Source: Sporosarcina sp. E16_8 | GTDB lineage: Bacteria; Bacillota; Bacilli; Bacillales_A; Planococcaceae | NCBI RefSeq assembly: GCF_017347095.1 | Contig: NZ_JADPRZ010000001.1 | Span: 308,134 to 372,133 of the forward strand | Length of the DNA: 64,000 nucleotides | Direction: 5' to 3' | Shown here: positions 26,676-34,776 of the stretch, piece after piece | How the letters are laid out: the number at the start of each line of letters is the position of its first letter | Numbering within the stretch: position 1 is the stretch's first letter | The notes under the pieces: generated by a model | What the model saw: only the letters and a program-made list of their open reading frames with translations | Databases searched by the model: none | What the model was told of the DNA's origin: nothing | Program-made: the position numbers and the translations under genes

Positions 26676-27070
26676 GTCTCTTCCTTTATAAGCGATTTCA
26701 ATTTTTCAATCTTTTTTCCCTTATCCTTGTTATCATCCAACTCAATAAGCTTATTTGTTTCCATCCATATTTTACTGTCTGCTGAAACGGTAACGTCCAA
26801 CTCTGGATAGCTATTTTCTAATTTTTTCTTGAGTTCCTTTTCAATCTTTTCTTTTTTGAAGCGGGAAAAAGTTTTAAGCGTAACGCCAGTTAGCAAGTCA
26901 TTTTCATAAAATACAGTGACCGCTGATGTGAGACGTTTGTCATTTCTCAATACTTCTTCCGCTTTCGCATGATCCTCGCTGGAATTGTTGTCTATCCGGA
27001 ATCCGCTTCCTGAACAACCGGATAGTAAGACAACTGCGAAAACAACAAGACTAAGTTTCCGGATATGCAT
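26672..27070 (-). CDS. YhcN/YlaJ-like sporulation lipoprotein
   Basis: A 132-residue lipoprotein: signal MHIRKLSLVVFAVVLLSGC ends in the lipobox LSGC, followed by a small domain with EEVLRNDKRLTSAVTVFYE typical of the YhcN/YlaJ germination lipoproteins. It leads the spoVAC-AD-AEb operon. The ATG at 27070 is used because a sigma-G promoter overlaps the longer frame; GGAGGGG abuts it closely, so an ATG at 27079 is also possible. Confidence 0.75.
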   Translation of the reverse strand: MHIRKLSLVVFAVVLLSGCSGSGFRIDNNSSEDHAKAEEVLRNDKRLTSAVTVFYENDLLTGVTLKTFSRFKKEKIEKELKKKLENSYPELDVTVSADSKIWMETNKLIELDDNKDKGKKIEKLKSLIKEET

Positions 27071-27086
27071 CCCCTCCATTTTTATA

Positions 27087-27116
27087 CAGTATGCCTTTTC
27101 ATTCATAACTTTATTC
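27087..27116 (-). promoter_or_regulatory. Sigma-G-type promoter of the lipoprotein-spoVA operon
   Basis: On the minus strand GAATA, 18 bp, CATACTG, close to the forespore sigma-G consensus (GMATR, N18, CATNMTA). Transcription would start just before the lipoprotein start codon. Confidence 0.6.
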
Positions 27117-27137
27117 ATAATCCACCTGTGCGCCCTA

Positions 27138-27164
27138 ACACTCCGTAATTCCCCGCATAAAGTA
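27138..27164 (+). promoter_or_regulatory. Sigma-K-type promoter of the cotY/Z gene
   Basis: AC, 16 bp, CATAAAGTA, matching the mother-cell sigma-K consensus (AC, N16-17, CATANNNTA), about 20 bp upstream of the ribosome site. Confidence 0.6.
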
Positions 27165-27193
27165 TAAAGAATTGAGAAAAGGAGGTGGAATTA

Positions 27194-27715
27194 ATGGGAT
27201 GTGGAAGAAATGATGAAGTTAGTGAAAGAAAGCACCAAGAAGACTGCGTATGTGAGGTTGTCAGGTTCATCAAGCGTTTACAGGATGCTGGAACAGACGA
27301 TGAGTGCGTAGAATGTGAAACAGATTGTTTCATGGCTCCGCTTGGTAGCATATCCAGCCCTGCACGTCACCGTGTCAATACACGCGTATTCATGCTATTG
27401 ACGAAGAACGGTGATCCGTTCAAAGCAATGTTCCGTCCGGAAAGCCGAAAGCATTACCTTCACAATTGCTTCTCTACTTTTTTCAGAGTCCAAAACGTCT
27501 TTGACGGTTGCTGCGCAACATTGCAAGTACTAGCACCGTTAGACGGTCACAATAATCCAGTGGACATAATTAAAAACGGTAAATTGGATCTTGAAGAACT
27601 CTGTAAAGTTGAAAAGTTTGGTGCGACAGATTCATGCATCACAGTCGACTTGAATTGTTTCTGTGGAATCCAATGCATTAAAGATACGTTTATCGACTTT
27701 TGTGACGTAGATTAA
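27194..27715 (+). CDS. cotZ: CotY/CotZ-family spore coat (crust) protein
   Basis: 173 residues, Cys-rich (pairs such as EDCVCEVV, ECVECETDCF, CFCGIQC), the hallmark of CotY/CotZ crust proteins that self-assemble through disulfides. It includes NTRVFMLLTKNGDPFKAMFR. The start is the ATG at 27194 behind AAGGAGGTG. A sigma-K-like promoter and two terminators frame it as a single-gene unit. In B. subtilis cotZ is next to cotO and near the yjc genes, as here. CotY and CotZ are not distinguished. Confidence 0.88.
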   Translation: MGCGRNDEVSERKHQEDCVCEVVRFIKRLQDAGTDDECVECETDCFMAPLGSISSPARHRVNTRVFMLLTKNGDPFKAMFRPESRKHYLHNCFSTFFRVQNVFDGCCATLQVLAPLDGHNNPVDIIKNGKLDLEELCKVEKFGATDSCITVDLNCFCGIQCIKDTFIDFCDVD

Positions 27716-27734
27716 TTAATACCCTGCAATGCCC

Positions 27735-27830
27735 AAACAACCCAACCGATTTAGATCGGTTGGGTTGTTTTAACTTTTCTTTATCAACGTAAAAAGACAG
27801 GACGGTTAGATTCCCGTCCTGTCTTTTTAC
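27735..27830. terminator. Two strong hairpin terminators between cotZ and the cotO-like gene
   Basis: First: AAACAACCCAACCGAT/ATCGGTTGGGTTGTTT (27735-27772), terminating cotZ. Second: GTAAAAAGACAGGACGG/CCGTCCTGTCTTTTTAC (27789-27830), symmetric and able to serve both strands. Confidence 0.9.
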
Positions 27831-27832
27831 GT

Positions 27833-27890
27833 CGATAAGAAAGTATACGTTTTTCACTTGGAGCAGTGTATAGACTCCAGCGCTATTCTT
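27833..27890 (-). repeat. Dispersed repeat R1, copy C
   Basis: On the minus strand AGCGCTGGAGTCTATAC and tail AAAACGTATACTTTCTTATC. It begins right at the stop codon of the cotO-like gene and is inverted relative to copy D on the gene's other side. Confidence 0.75.
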
Positions 27891-28293
27891 ATTTAGTTTC
27901 ATCAAACGGCTTACCACGCCATAAAACTTCTTCAATCTTACCGATTTCCACAGCTATTAGTTTATGTTCGGCTCCTTCCAAATCAATCCACACTGTTTCC
28001 TCTTCAATTTTCTCAATCGTTCCAGACAGTGTTTCTTCCTCTAGCACAAATTGGAGCGGCTGATAAGCTTGGCGGCGGAAGGAATTGCTTAAATAAATAA
28101 TTTTACGTTGGATGCCTGGATTCGTCGGCAAGGCTTCGGTAACACTCACTTGTTCCTCATTTTCGAGCACAGATTGCTCTTCATTTTCCAGTATAAATAC
28201 TGACGTGCTCTCCTCCACAATAATCGCAACTTTAATAAAGATTGGTGGCGCGTCAACGAACAATAACGGTTTATTTTGATAAATGTTAAGCAC
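27889..28293 (-). CDS. CotO-like spore coat protein
   Basis: 134 residues. The N-terminus NKPLLFVDAPPIFIKVAI resembles the CotO opening, the middle is Glu-rich (ILENEEQSVLENEEQ), and the C-terminal part (EEETLSGTIEKIEEETVWI) resembles the CotO C-terminal beta segment. B. subtilis CotO is longer (227 aa) and is encoded beside cotZ, so position supports the call. The start is a GTG with AAAAAGGA close upstream. A sigma-K-like promoter lies upstream. R1 repeat copies flank the gene in inverted orientation. Confidence 0.6.
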   Translation of the reverse strand: MLNIYQNKPLLFVDAPPIFIKVAIIVEESTSVFILENEEQSVLENEEQVSVTEALPTNPGIQRKIIYLSNSFRRQAYQPLQFVLEEETLSGTIEKIEEETVWIDLEGAEHKLIAVEIGKIEEVLWRGKPFDETK

Positions 28294-28306
28294 ATCCTTT
28301 TTAACA

Positions 28307-28333
28307 CAGTATATGCGCCCATGTTTCGGACGT
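28307..28333 (-). promoter_or_regulatory. Sigma-K-type promoter of the cotO-like gene
   Basis: On the minus strand AC, 16 bp, CATATACTG, 14 bp upstream of the start codon. It matches AC-N16-CATANNNT. Confidence 0.5.
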
Positions 28334-28345
28334 TACCCATACCAG

Positions 28346-28406
28346 TAAGAAAAGCGCTGAAGTCTAGAAACCGTTGCAGGTTGAAAAACGTATACTTTCT
28401 TATCTT
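28346..28406 (+). repeat. Dispersed repeat R1, copy D
   Basis: AAGAAAAGCGCTGAAGTCTAG followed by the tail AAAAACGTATACTTTCTTAT. Nearly identical tail to copy C. Confidence 0.75.
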
Positions 28407-28456
28407 GTAAAAAACGGTTCCCACCAATGATCTAAAGATCACTGATGAAAACCGTT
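28407..28456 (-). terminator. Terminator overlapping the mgtE stop codon
   Basis: A long imperfect hairpin: AACGGTTTTCATCAGTGATC pairs with GATCATTGGTGGGAACCGTT on the minus strand, then six T. Its first arm encodes the last MgtE residues. Confidence 0.8.
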
Positions 28457-29805
28457 GCAAGACCAAGATAAATAATAACGCTAATAACGTCATTTAGTGT
28501 TGTAATGAAAGGACCAGACGCAACTGCGGGGTCGATTTTCAATTTATGCATAAGCAATGGAATGAACGATCCTGAAATCGTTGCGACAAAAATCGAGACA
28601 AAAATCGCCGCGCCTACTAATAGACCGATTACAAATTCATCCTTCCAGACGTAAATAAGTCCAACTACAAACAGTGCGCAGATGAATCCAGTCATAAGTC
28701 CTGTTCCCGCCTCGCGGATAAGCAGCTTGAATTTACTTTCGTCTTCTACATCACCTGTTGCAATCCCGCGCACTGCAACCGCTAGCGCTTGAGTTCCACT
28801 ATTGCCGGCAGTACCTGCAATAAGAGGAATGAACGCAGCTAGAAGTGCCACTTTTGAAATGGTTTCTGTAAACAAATCTATTAGATTCGCAGTAAGCATT
28901 CCGAGTACTAGTAGAATCAGCAACCAAGGAAGCCTTTTTTTCATGGCTGAGAATGAGTTTTTGTCGAATGTATCCATATTGGAAACCCCGGCAAGTTTAG
29001 AATAGTCATCTGATGCTTCTTCAGCAAGTACATCGATAATATCATCGACTGTAATAATTCCAAGTATATGCTGTTGGAAATCAACGACCGGGACGGCAAG
29101 AAAATTATAGTCCTTGATCATCTTTGCAACGTCTTCCTGATCTTCTGAAACGAGAACGCTTACGACTCTTTCGCTCATAATCGAACTAATGAGTGTATCT
29201 TCATGTGCAATGATCAAATCACGTAGCGATATAACACCCGTCAGGCGATTATTGTCGTCAACGATAAATATATAATAAATGGTCTCCGCTTTTGGTGCTT
29301 CATTGCGCAAAATTGTCATGGCAGAACGGACTGTCGAATTCTGTGGAATTGTAACATATTCCGTTGTCATAATTGACCCTGCCGTATACTCTTCATAATG
29401 AAGTAAGGCTTTGATCTCGGCTGCGGCTTCTTTATTCATCAGCGTCAAATAGCTGACAACTTGTGATTTGTCGAGTTCATTCAGGACATCTACCGCGTTA
29501 TCCACAAACATAAATGAAATCATGTCTGCTGCATACGTCGTGTCCATCTCCTGAAGGAACTGTTTATATTCATCATCGCTGATTTCACTAGTCTCAAATA
29601 TTTCCGCCAATTCTTTCGGTGATAAATATTGATAGATGATGCCACGGAGATCTGAACCGATTTTCTCGTAAAAAATTGCCCGATCATACGGATGAAGGCG
29701 TAGGTACTCATTTCGGAAAGATTTTATGTCGTGCTGGACAAGCGTCTCTTTCAACTTCTCTTCATCGAAAACAATTTCTTCTTTTTGCTCTTCTCTTATG
29801 TTCAC
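28432..29805 (-). CDS. mgtE: Magnesium channel/transporter MgtE
   Basis: 457 residues with the standard order: MgtE_N helical domain (about 35-135), a CBS pair (about 140-265, with GSIMTTEYVTIPQNSTVRSA and AVPVVDFQQHILGIITVDD), then five membrane helices carrying GNSGTQALAVAVRGIA and the pore-end motif ASGPFITTLNDVISVIIYLG. The cytoplasmic domains sense Mg2+ and gate the channel. The start is the GTG at 29805 behind AAGGAAGG; the longer frame has no ribosome site. I saw no M-box leader upstream. Confidence 0.93.
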   Translation of the reverse strand: MNIREEQKEEIVFDEEKLKETLVQHDIKSFRNEYLRLHPYDRAIFYEKIGSDLRGIIYQYLSPKELAEIFETSEISDDEYKQFLQEMDTTYAADMISFMFVDNAVDVLNELDKSQVVSYLTLMNKEAAAEIKALLHYEEYTAGSIMTTEYVTIPQNSTVRSAMTILRNEAPKAETIYYIFIVDDNNRLTGVISLRDLIIAHEDTLISSIMSERVVSVLVSEDQEDVAKMIKDYNFLAVPVVDFQQHILGIITVDDIIDVLAEEASDDYSKLAGVSNMDTFDKNSFSAMKKRLPWLLILLVLGMLTANLIDLFTETISKVALLAAFIPLIAGTAGNSGTQALAVAVRGIATGDVEDESKFKLLIREAGTGLMTGFICALFVVGLIYVWKDEFVIGLLVGAAIFVSIFVATISGSFIPLLMHKLKIDPAVASGPFITTLNDVISVIIYLGLATVFISDL

Positions 29806-29897
29806 AGCTACACCTTCCTTTCTATTTCTATCGTGGATTATTAAAGTGATAAAGGGTACCCTATATGAATACATATTGGAAAAAAGGGTGATAAAAT

Positions 29898-30638
29898 ATG
29901 AACTTCGATATCGTCGGTGATATTCACGGTTGTTACGATGAATTCATGCAGTTGATTGACAAATTAGGATATGAGATGGATACAGGTATCCCTCTACATC
30001 CTGATGGCAGAAATCTAGTATTCGTTGGAGATACAATGGATAGGGGGCCTCATTCGATTAAGATGTTACATCTACTTTTCAACATCCAAGATGAGCACAC
30101 ACTTTACTATTCCCCGGGAAATCATTGCAATAAATTATATCGATTTGCCAAGGGAAACCAGGTACAGCCCACACATGGGCTTGAAACGACAGTAGCTGAA
30201 CTCGATGCATTATCAGGTGATTCGCGTAAACGCTTCTTGACCAGATACCGTCAGTTTTACGAATCGCTACCATTATACCATACCCTTAATGAGGAGAATC
30301 TCATCATTGCACACGCAGGTATCCGTGAAGAAATGATTGGTGCACCCTATTCGGAAAAAATCCGGGTATTCGTTCTCTATGGAGATATCACAGGCCAAAA
30401 ATTACCCGATGGTAGACCCCTTAGACGTGATTGGGCTAAACACTACAAAGGAGCTCCCTTCATAGTATATGGTCATACGCCTGTAAAGGAAGTACGCTTT
30501 GTAAATAACACCGCCAATGTTGATACAGGTTGCGTATTCGGCGGTAAACTTACAGCCCTTCGCTATCCTGAAATGGAAATTGTGTCAGTGCCCTCTCTTC
30601 AGCCATTTGAGCCAGATAAATTTACTACGTTTGATTGA
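29898..30638 (+). CDS. prpE: Bis(5'-nucleosyl)-tetraphosphatase PrpE
   Basis: 246 residues, a PPP-type metallophosphoesterase with all core motifs: DIVGDIHGCYDE, VFVGDTMDRGPHS, SPGNHCNK, IIAHAGI and YGHTP. B. subtilis PrpE cleaves Ap4A and acts as a protein phosphatase affecting spore germination. It is divergent from mgtE, and its last 14 bp overlap the 3' end of the pseudouridine synthase gene on the other strand. Confidence 0.92.
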   Translation: MNFDIVGDIHGCYDEFMQLIDKLGYEMDTGIPLHPDGRNLVFVGDTMDRGPHSIKMLHLLFNIQDEHTLYYSPGNHCNKLYRFAKGNQVQPTHGLETTVAELDALSGDSRKRFLTRYRQFYESLPLYHTLNEENLIIAHAGIREEMIGAPYSEKIRVFVLYGDITGQKLPDGRPLRRDWAKHYKGAPFIVYGHTPVKEVRFVNNTANVDTGCVFGGKLTALRYPEMEIVSVPSLQPFEPDKFTTFD

Positions 30639-31539
30639 TTTCAGTGCTGATTAGACGCTTCATATCTAGTGGAATATCGCATCTAAACTCAACTTTTTCA
30701 CCTGTAAGCGGATGTGTAAACTCAATCATCGCACAGTGTAAAGCTTGCCGTCCAATCAGCCCATGAGAACCGCCATATAAATCATCACCATGTAGCGGAT
30801 GACCTGCCCACCTCATATGGACACGTATTTGATGCGTCCTTCCTGTATAAAGGGTTAGTGCAATTTTTGTTAACTGATGACCTTTTATCTCCGAACGGCC
30901 CAGTACCTCTACATCTGTCCGAGCGAATTGGCCATCTCCTCGCACAATTCGCTCGATAATGCTACCGTCTTTTCTGCCAATTGGTTGCACAACGCTGAAT
31001 TGTTCCCTTTCAACATGTCCTTCAACCAGGGCTACATACTGTCGATGAAAACCGGAATTTGTCATCTGTTCACTGAGCAGATGATGAATATGCCGGTTTT
31101 TTGCAATACAAATTAAACCCGATGTATCCTTGTCGAGACGCGTGACGACATGTACTGTTGCCGGTAGTCGTTCCTTAGCGAACTTTCCAGCAACGGCATT
31201 CGCCATGGTTCCAACGGGGTGGTCGCGCGACGGAATTGTACTTTGCCCAGCTGGCTTATCGACGATGATTAGCGCTTCGTCTTCATAAACAATCGTTATA
31301 TGACCAGACTCTGGAAGTAAACCCACACTTGGCTCTTCCGACGGGAAAATAATGAGTACTTCATCACCCGATTGCAACGGATGCCGCACATTGCGTTCAA
31401 AACCATTCACACTGATTTCTCCGCCATCGTATTTAGTTGCAGTTAATGTCCTTTTGGATATTCCTTTTGCATGCAAGAATTCGCGTAGCAATATGCCGCC
31501 TTCATCCACCTGAAATACAAGTCGAAATCTACGATCCAA
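30625..31539 (-). CDS. RluA/RluD-family 23S rRNA pseudouridine synthase (YjbO-like)
   Basis: About 304 residues with an N-terminal S4-like segment (LREFLHAKGISKRTL) and the catalytic motif HVVTRLDKDTSGLICIAKN, whose Asp attacks uridine. KIALTLYTGRTHQIRVHMRW and GDDLYGG follow as in RluD. The start used is the TTG at 31539, with AAGGG 7 nt upstream; an ATG at 31557 overlaps the NAD kinase stop but has no ribosome site. It follows NAD kinase, as yjbO does in B. subtilis. Confidence 0.88.
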   Translation of the reverse strand: MDRRFRLVFQVDEGGILLREFLHAKGISKRTLTATKYDGGEISVNGFERNVRHPLQSGDEVLIIFPSEEPSVGLLPESGHITIVYEDEALIIVDKPAGQSTIPSRDHPVGTMANAVAGKFAKERLPATVHVVTRLDKDTSGLICIAKNRHIHHLLSEQMTNSGFHRQYVALVEGHVEREQFSVVQPIGRKDGSIIERIVRGDGQFARTDVEVLGRSEIKGHQLTKIALTLYTGRTHQIRVHMRWAGHPLHGDDLYGGSHGLIGRQALHCAMIEFTHPLTGEKVEFRCDIPLDMKRLISTEINQT

Positions 31540-31549
31540 CTCATTTCCC

Positions 31550-32350
31550 TTAGACATCGCTGTCGATGAATGAATCATGCACACGTCTCCAAAATGGAAA
31601 CGGCCTGAACCTGCCAAAACGCACTTTCTCCTTTGAAACTTGGTATTCAATCGATTTCACATCTTTATGAAGAAGTTGCAAATGGTCGACCGTTACCATG
31701 AAATCTGGTCCTTTTACAGGTGTTAGCACACATTTATGATGCGCTGGTAGCACTAGCGGTGCACCAACTGTACGGAATACCCTGTTGTTAATAGATGCCA
31801 TTTCTGTCAATTGCATTGACGGTAGAGAAGGGTGGATAATTGCTCCGCCCAGTGCCTTATTGTATGCAGTAGACCCCGAAGGTGTTGACATACATAACCC
31901 GTCGCCACGAAAACGTTCAAAATGATTGCCATTAAGTTCGACATCCATGACGAGCGTCACATCAGGAGATTTCACCGTCGACTCGTTCAGTGCAAGAAAC
32001 AGAGCGCTATCCTTATCGTTTCGGTAGTTAATCTTCACATCAAGGAGCGGGTATTCGAAAACTTCGAATTCTTTTCGAGCAATAGAAATGACTAGCTTCT
32101 CAATTTCAGCCGGCTTCCAGTCTGCGTAGAATCCTAGATGGCCTGTATGGATTCCAACAAATGCGGTATCTTGCAAGCGATATTTATATTTATGAAAGGC
32201 GTGGAGTAATGTACCGTCTCCGCCAATTGATAAAACGATATCGGGTTCTTCTTCATCGAAAACAAGCCCGAAATCTGTCAAATATTCTTTCGCTTCATCC
32301 ATAAGCTTGTTCGACAACGAATCGTTTCTTGTCTGGATTGCAAACTTCAT
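31550..32350 (-). CDS. ppnK: NAD kinase
   Basis: About 266 residues; phosphorylates NAD to NADP. The hallmark GGDGT lies in [19 protein letters not shown], and the NE/D and substrate motifs read ALNESTVKS and [15 protein letters not shown]. The start at the second of two tandem ATGs gives [10 protein letters not shown], matching B. subtilis; the first ATG overlaps the yjbM stop. AAGGAGG lies in the tail of yjbM, so the genes are translationally coupled. Confidence 0.95.
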   Translation of the reverse strand: MKFAIQTRNDSLSNKLMDEAKEYLTDFGLVFDEEEPDIVLSIGGDGTLLHAFHKYKYRLQDTAFVGIHTGHLGFYADWKPAEIEKLVISIARKEFEVFEYPLLDVKINYRNDKDSALFLALNESTVKSPDVTLVMDVELNGNHFERFRGDGLCMSTPSGSTAYNKALGGAIIHPSLPSMQLTEMASINNRVFRTVGAPLVLPAHHKCVLTPVKGPDFMVTVDHLQLLHKDVKSIEYQVSKEKVRFGRFRPFPFWRRVHDSFIDSDV

Positions 32351-33024
32351 CATTTCTCTCCTCCTTTCCCGTTCGTATCACCATAGCGTCTTGTCGCCGT
32401 TTCTTTAAATGCACTGAAATATTGTTGCGCATCCTGGATTTCATTTCGAATCTGCGACATTTCTTCATCTAGCTGGAAGGCGGCTTCTGCTGCACGTTCT
32501 AGACGATGCCTGATTTCATCTGGCATTTCGCCATCATATTTATAATTCAATGAGTGTTCAATTGACGCCCAGAAATTCATTGCTAACGTACGGATTTGAA
32601 TCTCAGCAAAAATTGTCTTCTCTCCATGAATCGTCTGAACAGGGTATTTTATAATTAAATGGTAAGACCTATATCCACTTGGTTTATTATGTGCAATATA
32701 ATCCCGTTCTTCAATCACTTCGAGGTCTTTCCGCTGTCGCAAGTTTTCTACGACAGTACTAATGTCATCGACAAACTGGCACATCAGACGAAGGCCCGCA
32801 ATATCAGGCAATTCGGCAGCAAGTTCAGCCGATGGTTCGAATGGAATCCCCTTTTCAAGTGTCTTGTCATAGATACTGGCGAGCGGCTTAACCCTGCCTG
32901 TCACAAATTCAACAGGCGTATGTACATCTTCCAATTCATACTGGGCTCGCAAGCCTTTCAATTTTACTTTCAGTTCATCTACCGCTTGTTTATAAGGTTC
33001 AAGAAATTGACTCCACTGCCTCAT
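32350..33024 (-). CDS. yjbM: Small alarmone synthetase YjbM (RelQ/SasB)
   Basis: 224 residues, a RelA/SpoT synthetase domain without hydrolase. It makes (p)ppGpp from ATP and GTP/GDP. The N-terminus [20 protein letters not shown] and [17 protein letters not shown] are characteristic; [13 protein letters not shown] and [18 protein letters not shown] are the nucleotide and catalytic segments. It overlaps the NAD kinase start and follows yjbL by 18 bp. Confidence 0.93.
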   Translation of the reverse strand: MRQWSQFLEPYKQAVDELKVKLKGLRAQYELEDVHTPVEFVTGRVKPLASIYDKTLEKGIPFEPSAELAAELPDIAGLRLMCQFVDDISTVVENLRQRKDLEVIEERDYIAHNKPSGYRSYHLIIKYPVQTIHGEKTIFAEIQIRTLAMNFWASIEHSLNYKYDGEMPDEIRHRLERAAEAAFQLDEEMSQIRNEIQDAQQYFSAFKETATRRYGDTNGKGGEK

Positions 33025-33042
33025 TCGGACCCCTCCCAGCTG

Positions 33043-33432
33043 TTATTCCATTTGTTGAAGTATCGAGCTGAATGCTTTCTCCACTGCCGAGGAGAATGCT
33101 TCCCCATAATTATCATTACCCTCAATATTATAAATAAGCATTGTCAATTCATCTTTGAATCCGGGAAGCGAGATTAATTCATCCTTCCACGAAATCATAG
33201 GATTTAAATTCGTTGTTAATACATCGACCATAAGCGGCCATACAGCCTGTGTAAAATGAAGGTGCTCGTACCCTTCTTCTGCTTCTAAAAGATAGACAAA
33301 CGACAAGTTGTCTGAATCTGTAATCATCTTTCCAGATGGTATACCATGAGGCTTCTCTACTTGTTCTGCTACTATAAAGAGGATTTGTTCATCATTTCGA
33401 AGCCCACTATCAATTCGATTTTTAATGTTCAC
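33043..33432 (-). CDS. yjbL: YjbL-like UPF0738 protein
   Basis: 129 residues, soluble, with KMITDSDNLSFVYLLE and LTMLIYNIEGNDNYGEAF resembling the UPF0738 (YjbL) family; B. subtilis YjbL is about 122 residues and likewise precedes yjbM. Function unknown. It leads the yjbL-yjbM-ppnK-rluD-like operon and is divergent from the transglycosylase gene. Confidence 0.7.
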   Translation of the reverse strand: MNIKNRIDSGLRNDEQILFIVAEQVEKPHGIPSGKMITDSDNLSFVYLLEAEEGYEHLHFTQAVWPLMVDVLTTNLNPMISWKDELISLPGFKDELTMLIYNIEGNDNYGEAFSSAVEKAFSSILQQME

Positions 33433-33585
33433 AATTTCTTCTTCCCTTCATGCGTCATTACGTTTATTCTATCATATGCTGCACGGCCTTGCAGTCTAGA
33501 AAATGCGTTTACCTACATAAATTGGTATACTAAAGTTAAGTTATTATTTCGCAAGCCAACAGCTTAACGTCAGAAGGGACAGATC

Positions 33586-34278
33586 ATGATGGATACGCGC
33601 ACAATTCGTACATTAATGGAAATAAATACACTGCAGTCTCTCGGAGCTGTTCAGACGCAAACTGACCAGAATAGCACATCCCCATCACTCTTTAACACAC
33701 TTTTGGAGGAGATGTTAGGTAGTACATCCGTAACAGATTCCCTTTCTTCCGTTTCATCTACACTACTCGGTGAAGTCAATAATATAGATAGCTTGCGCTA
33801 TGACGGAATAAAGGGTGTGTTTGAACCTTCTTCACTCAACGCTATCCTTTCCGCGGCGCAACAAAGTTCACCTGTTCCCATGAAAAACACAACTTTTGGG
33901 AATGACAGCTATCGCGACATTATCAGCCAAGCTGCAAACAAATATAACTTGCCCGATAAACTGATCTCTGCCGTTATCAAACAAGAATCGAACTTCAACA
34001 ATGGCGTTGTCAGCCACGCCGGTGCACAAGGTCTTATGCAATTGATGCCCGGAACAGCGAAATTCCTAGGCGTCAAAGATAGTTTCGACCCCGTCCAAAA
34101 CGTAATGGGCGGTGCAAAATACTTAAGACAAATGCTTAATCAGTTTGGCGGAAATATCGAACTTGCCCTTGCTGCCTATAATGCAGGTCCTGGAAACGTA
34201 AAAAAACATGATGGGATTCCTCCTTTCAAAGAGACACAGCAATACGTAAAAAAAGTGCTCGGCTATTTTAATGCATAA
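33586..34278 (+). CDS. YjbJ-like lytic transglycosylase (SLT domain)
   Basis: 230 residues; the C-terminal half is a goose-lysozyme-like SLT domain with the catalytic Glu in SAVIKQESNFNNGVVS, followed by GAQGLMQLMPGTAKFLGV and LALAAYNAGPGNV. The N-terminal 110 residues are Ser/Thr-rich and low in structure. No clear signal peptide, as in B. subtilis YjbJ. It cleaves glycan strands to 1,6-anhydro ends. AAGGGA precedes the start. Confidence 0.85.
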   Translation: MMDTRTIRTLMEINTLQSLGAVQTQTDQNSTSPSLFNTLLEEMLGSTSVTDSLSSVSSTLLGEVNNIDSLRYDGIKGVFEPSSLNAILSAAQQSSPVPMKNTTFGNDSYRDIISQAANKYNLPDKLISAVIKQESNFNNGVVSHAGAQGLMQLMPGTAKFLGVKDSFDPVQNVMGGAKYLRQMLNQFGGNIELALAAYNAGPGNVKKHDGIPPFKETQQYVKKVLGYFNA

Positions 34279-34383
34279 GATTGATAATCTAACCTGCTGT
34301 TTCATAAACAGAGCGCTTTATTTGTGAAAAGAGTGCAGGGTTGATAGAATATCATTACAGTCAGAGCAAAGGAGATTGACATA

Positions 34384-34776
34384 ATGATGCGAAAACCTTT
34401 GATCCCTTATGAGGAGATCGGTGCTACAAAGTTGTCGGAACTCATCGACCTGTTTTACGCTAAAGTGGCCGTACACCCGGACCTATACCCGATTTTTCCA
34501 GATGATCTGACAGAAACAGTACGTAAACAAAAACAATTCCAAACACAATATTTAGGTGGTCCCAATTTATATACTGAAGAACATGGTCATCCGATGATGA
34601 AAGCTCGTCATATGCCATTCCCGATTACTCCAGTTCAAGCGGAAGCATGGCTAGCGTGCATGGCAGAAGCAATGGACGAAGTCGAACTTGAAGGTAATAT
34701 ACGTGATATTTATTATAAACGCCTCGTCTTGACCGCCAATCATATGGTGAACAGGGCTGGGGAGGAGAAAACGTGA
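34384..34776 (+). CDS. yjbI: Group II truncated haemoglobin (YjbI)
   Basis: 130 residues with the 2-on-2 globin pattern: IGATKLSELIDLFYAKVAVHPDLYPIFPDD, then QKQFQTQYLGGPNLYTEEHGHPMMKARHMPFPI containing the proximal His. In B. subtilis yjbI is co-transcribed with yjbH, and in related bacteria these globins handle O2, peroxide or NO. Its stop overlaps the yjbH start by 4 nt (GTGA), coupling the two. Confidence 0.92.
   Translation: MMRKPLIPYEEIGATKLSELIDLFYAKVAVHPDLYPIFPDDLTETVRKQKQFQTQYLGGPNLYTEEHGHPMMKARHMPFPITPVQAEAWLACMAEAMDEVELEGNIRDIYYKRLVLTANHMVNRAGEEKT

Noticed and set aside
27690..27935. 81-codon minus-strand frame
   Set aside because: Runs across two terminators and an R1 repeat between cotZ and the cotO-like gene.
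29806..29897. M-box magnesium riboswitch upstream of mgtE
   Set aside because: The mgtE-prpE gap is only about 90 bp and shows none of the M-box features.
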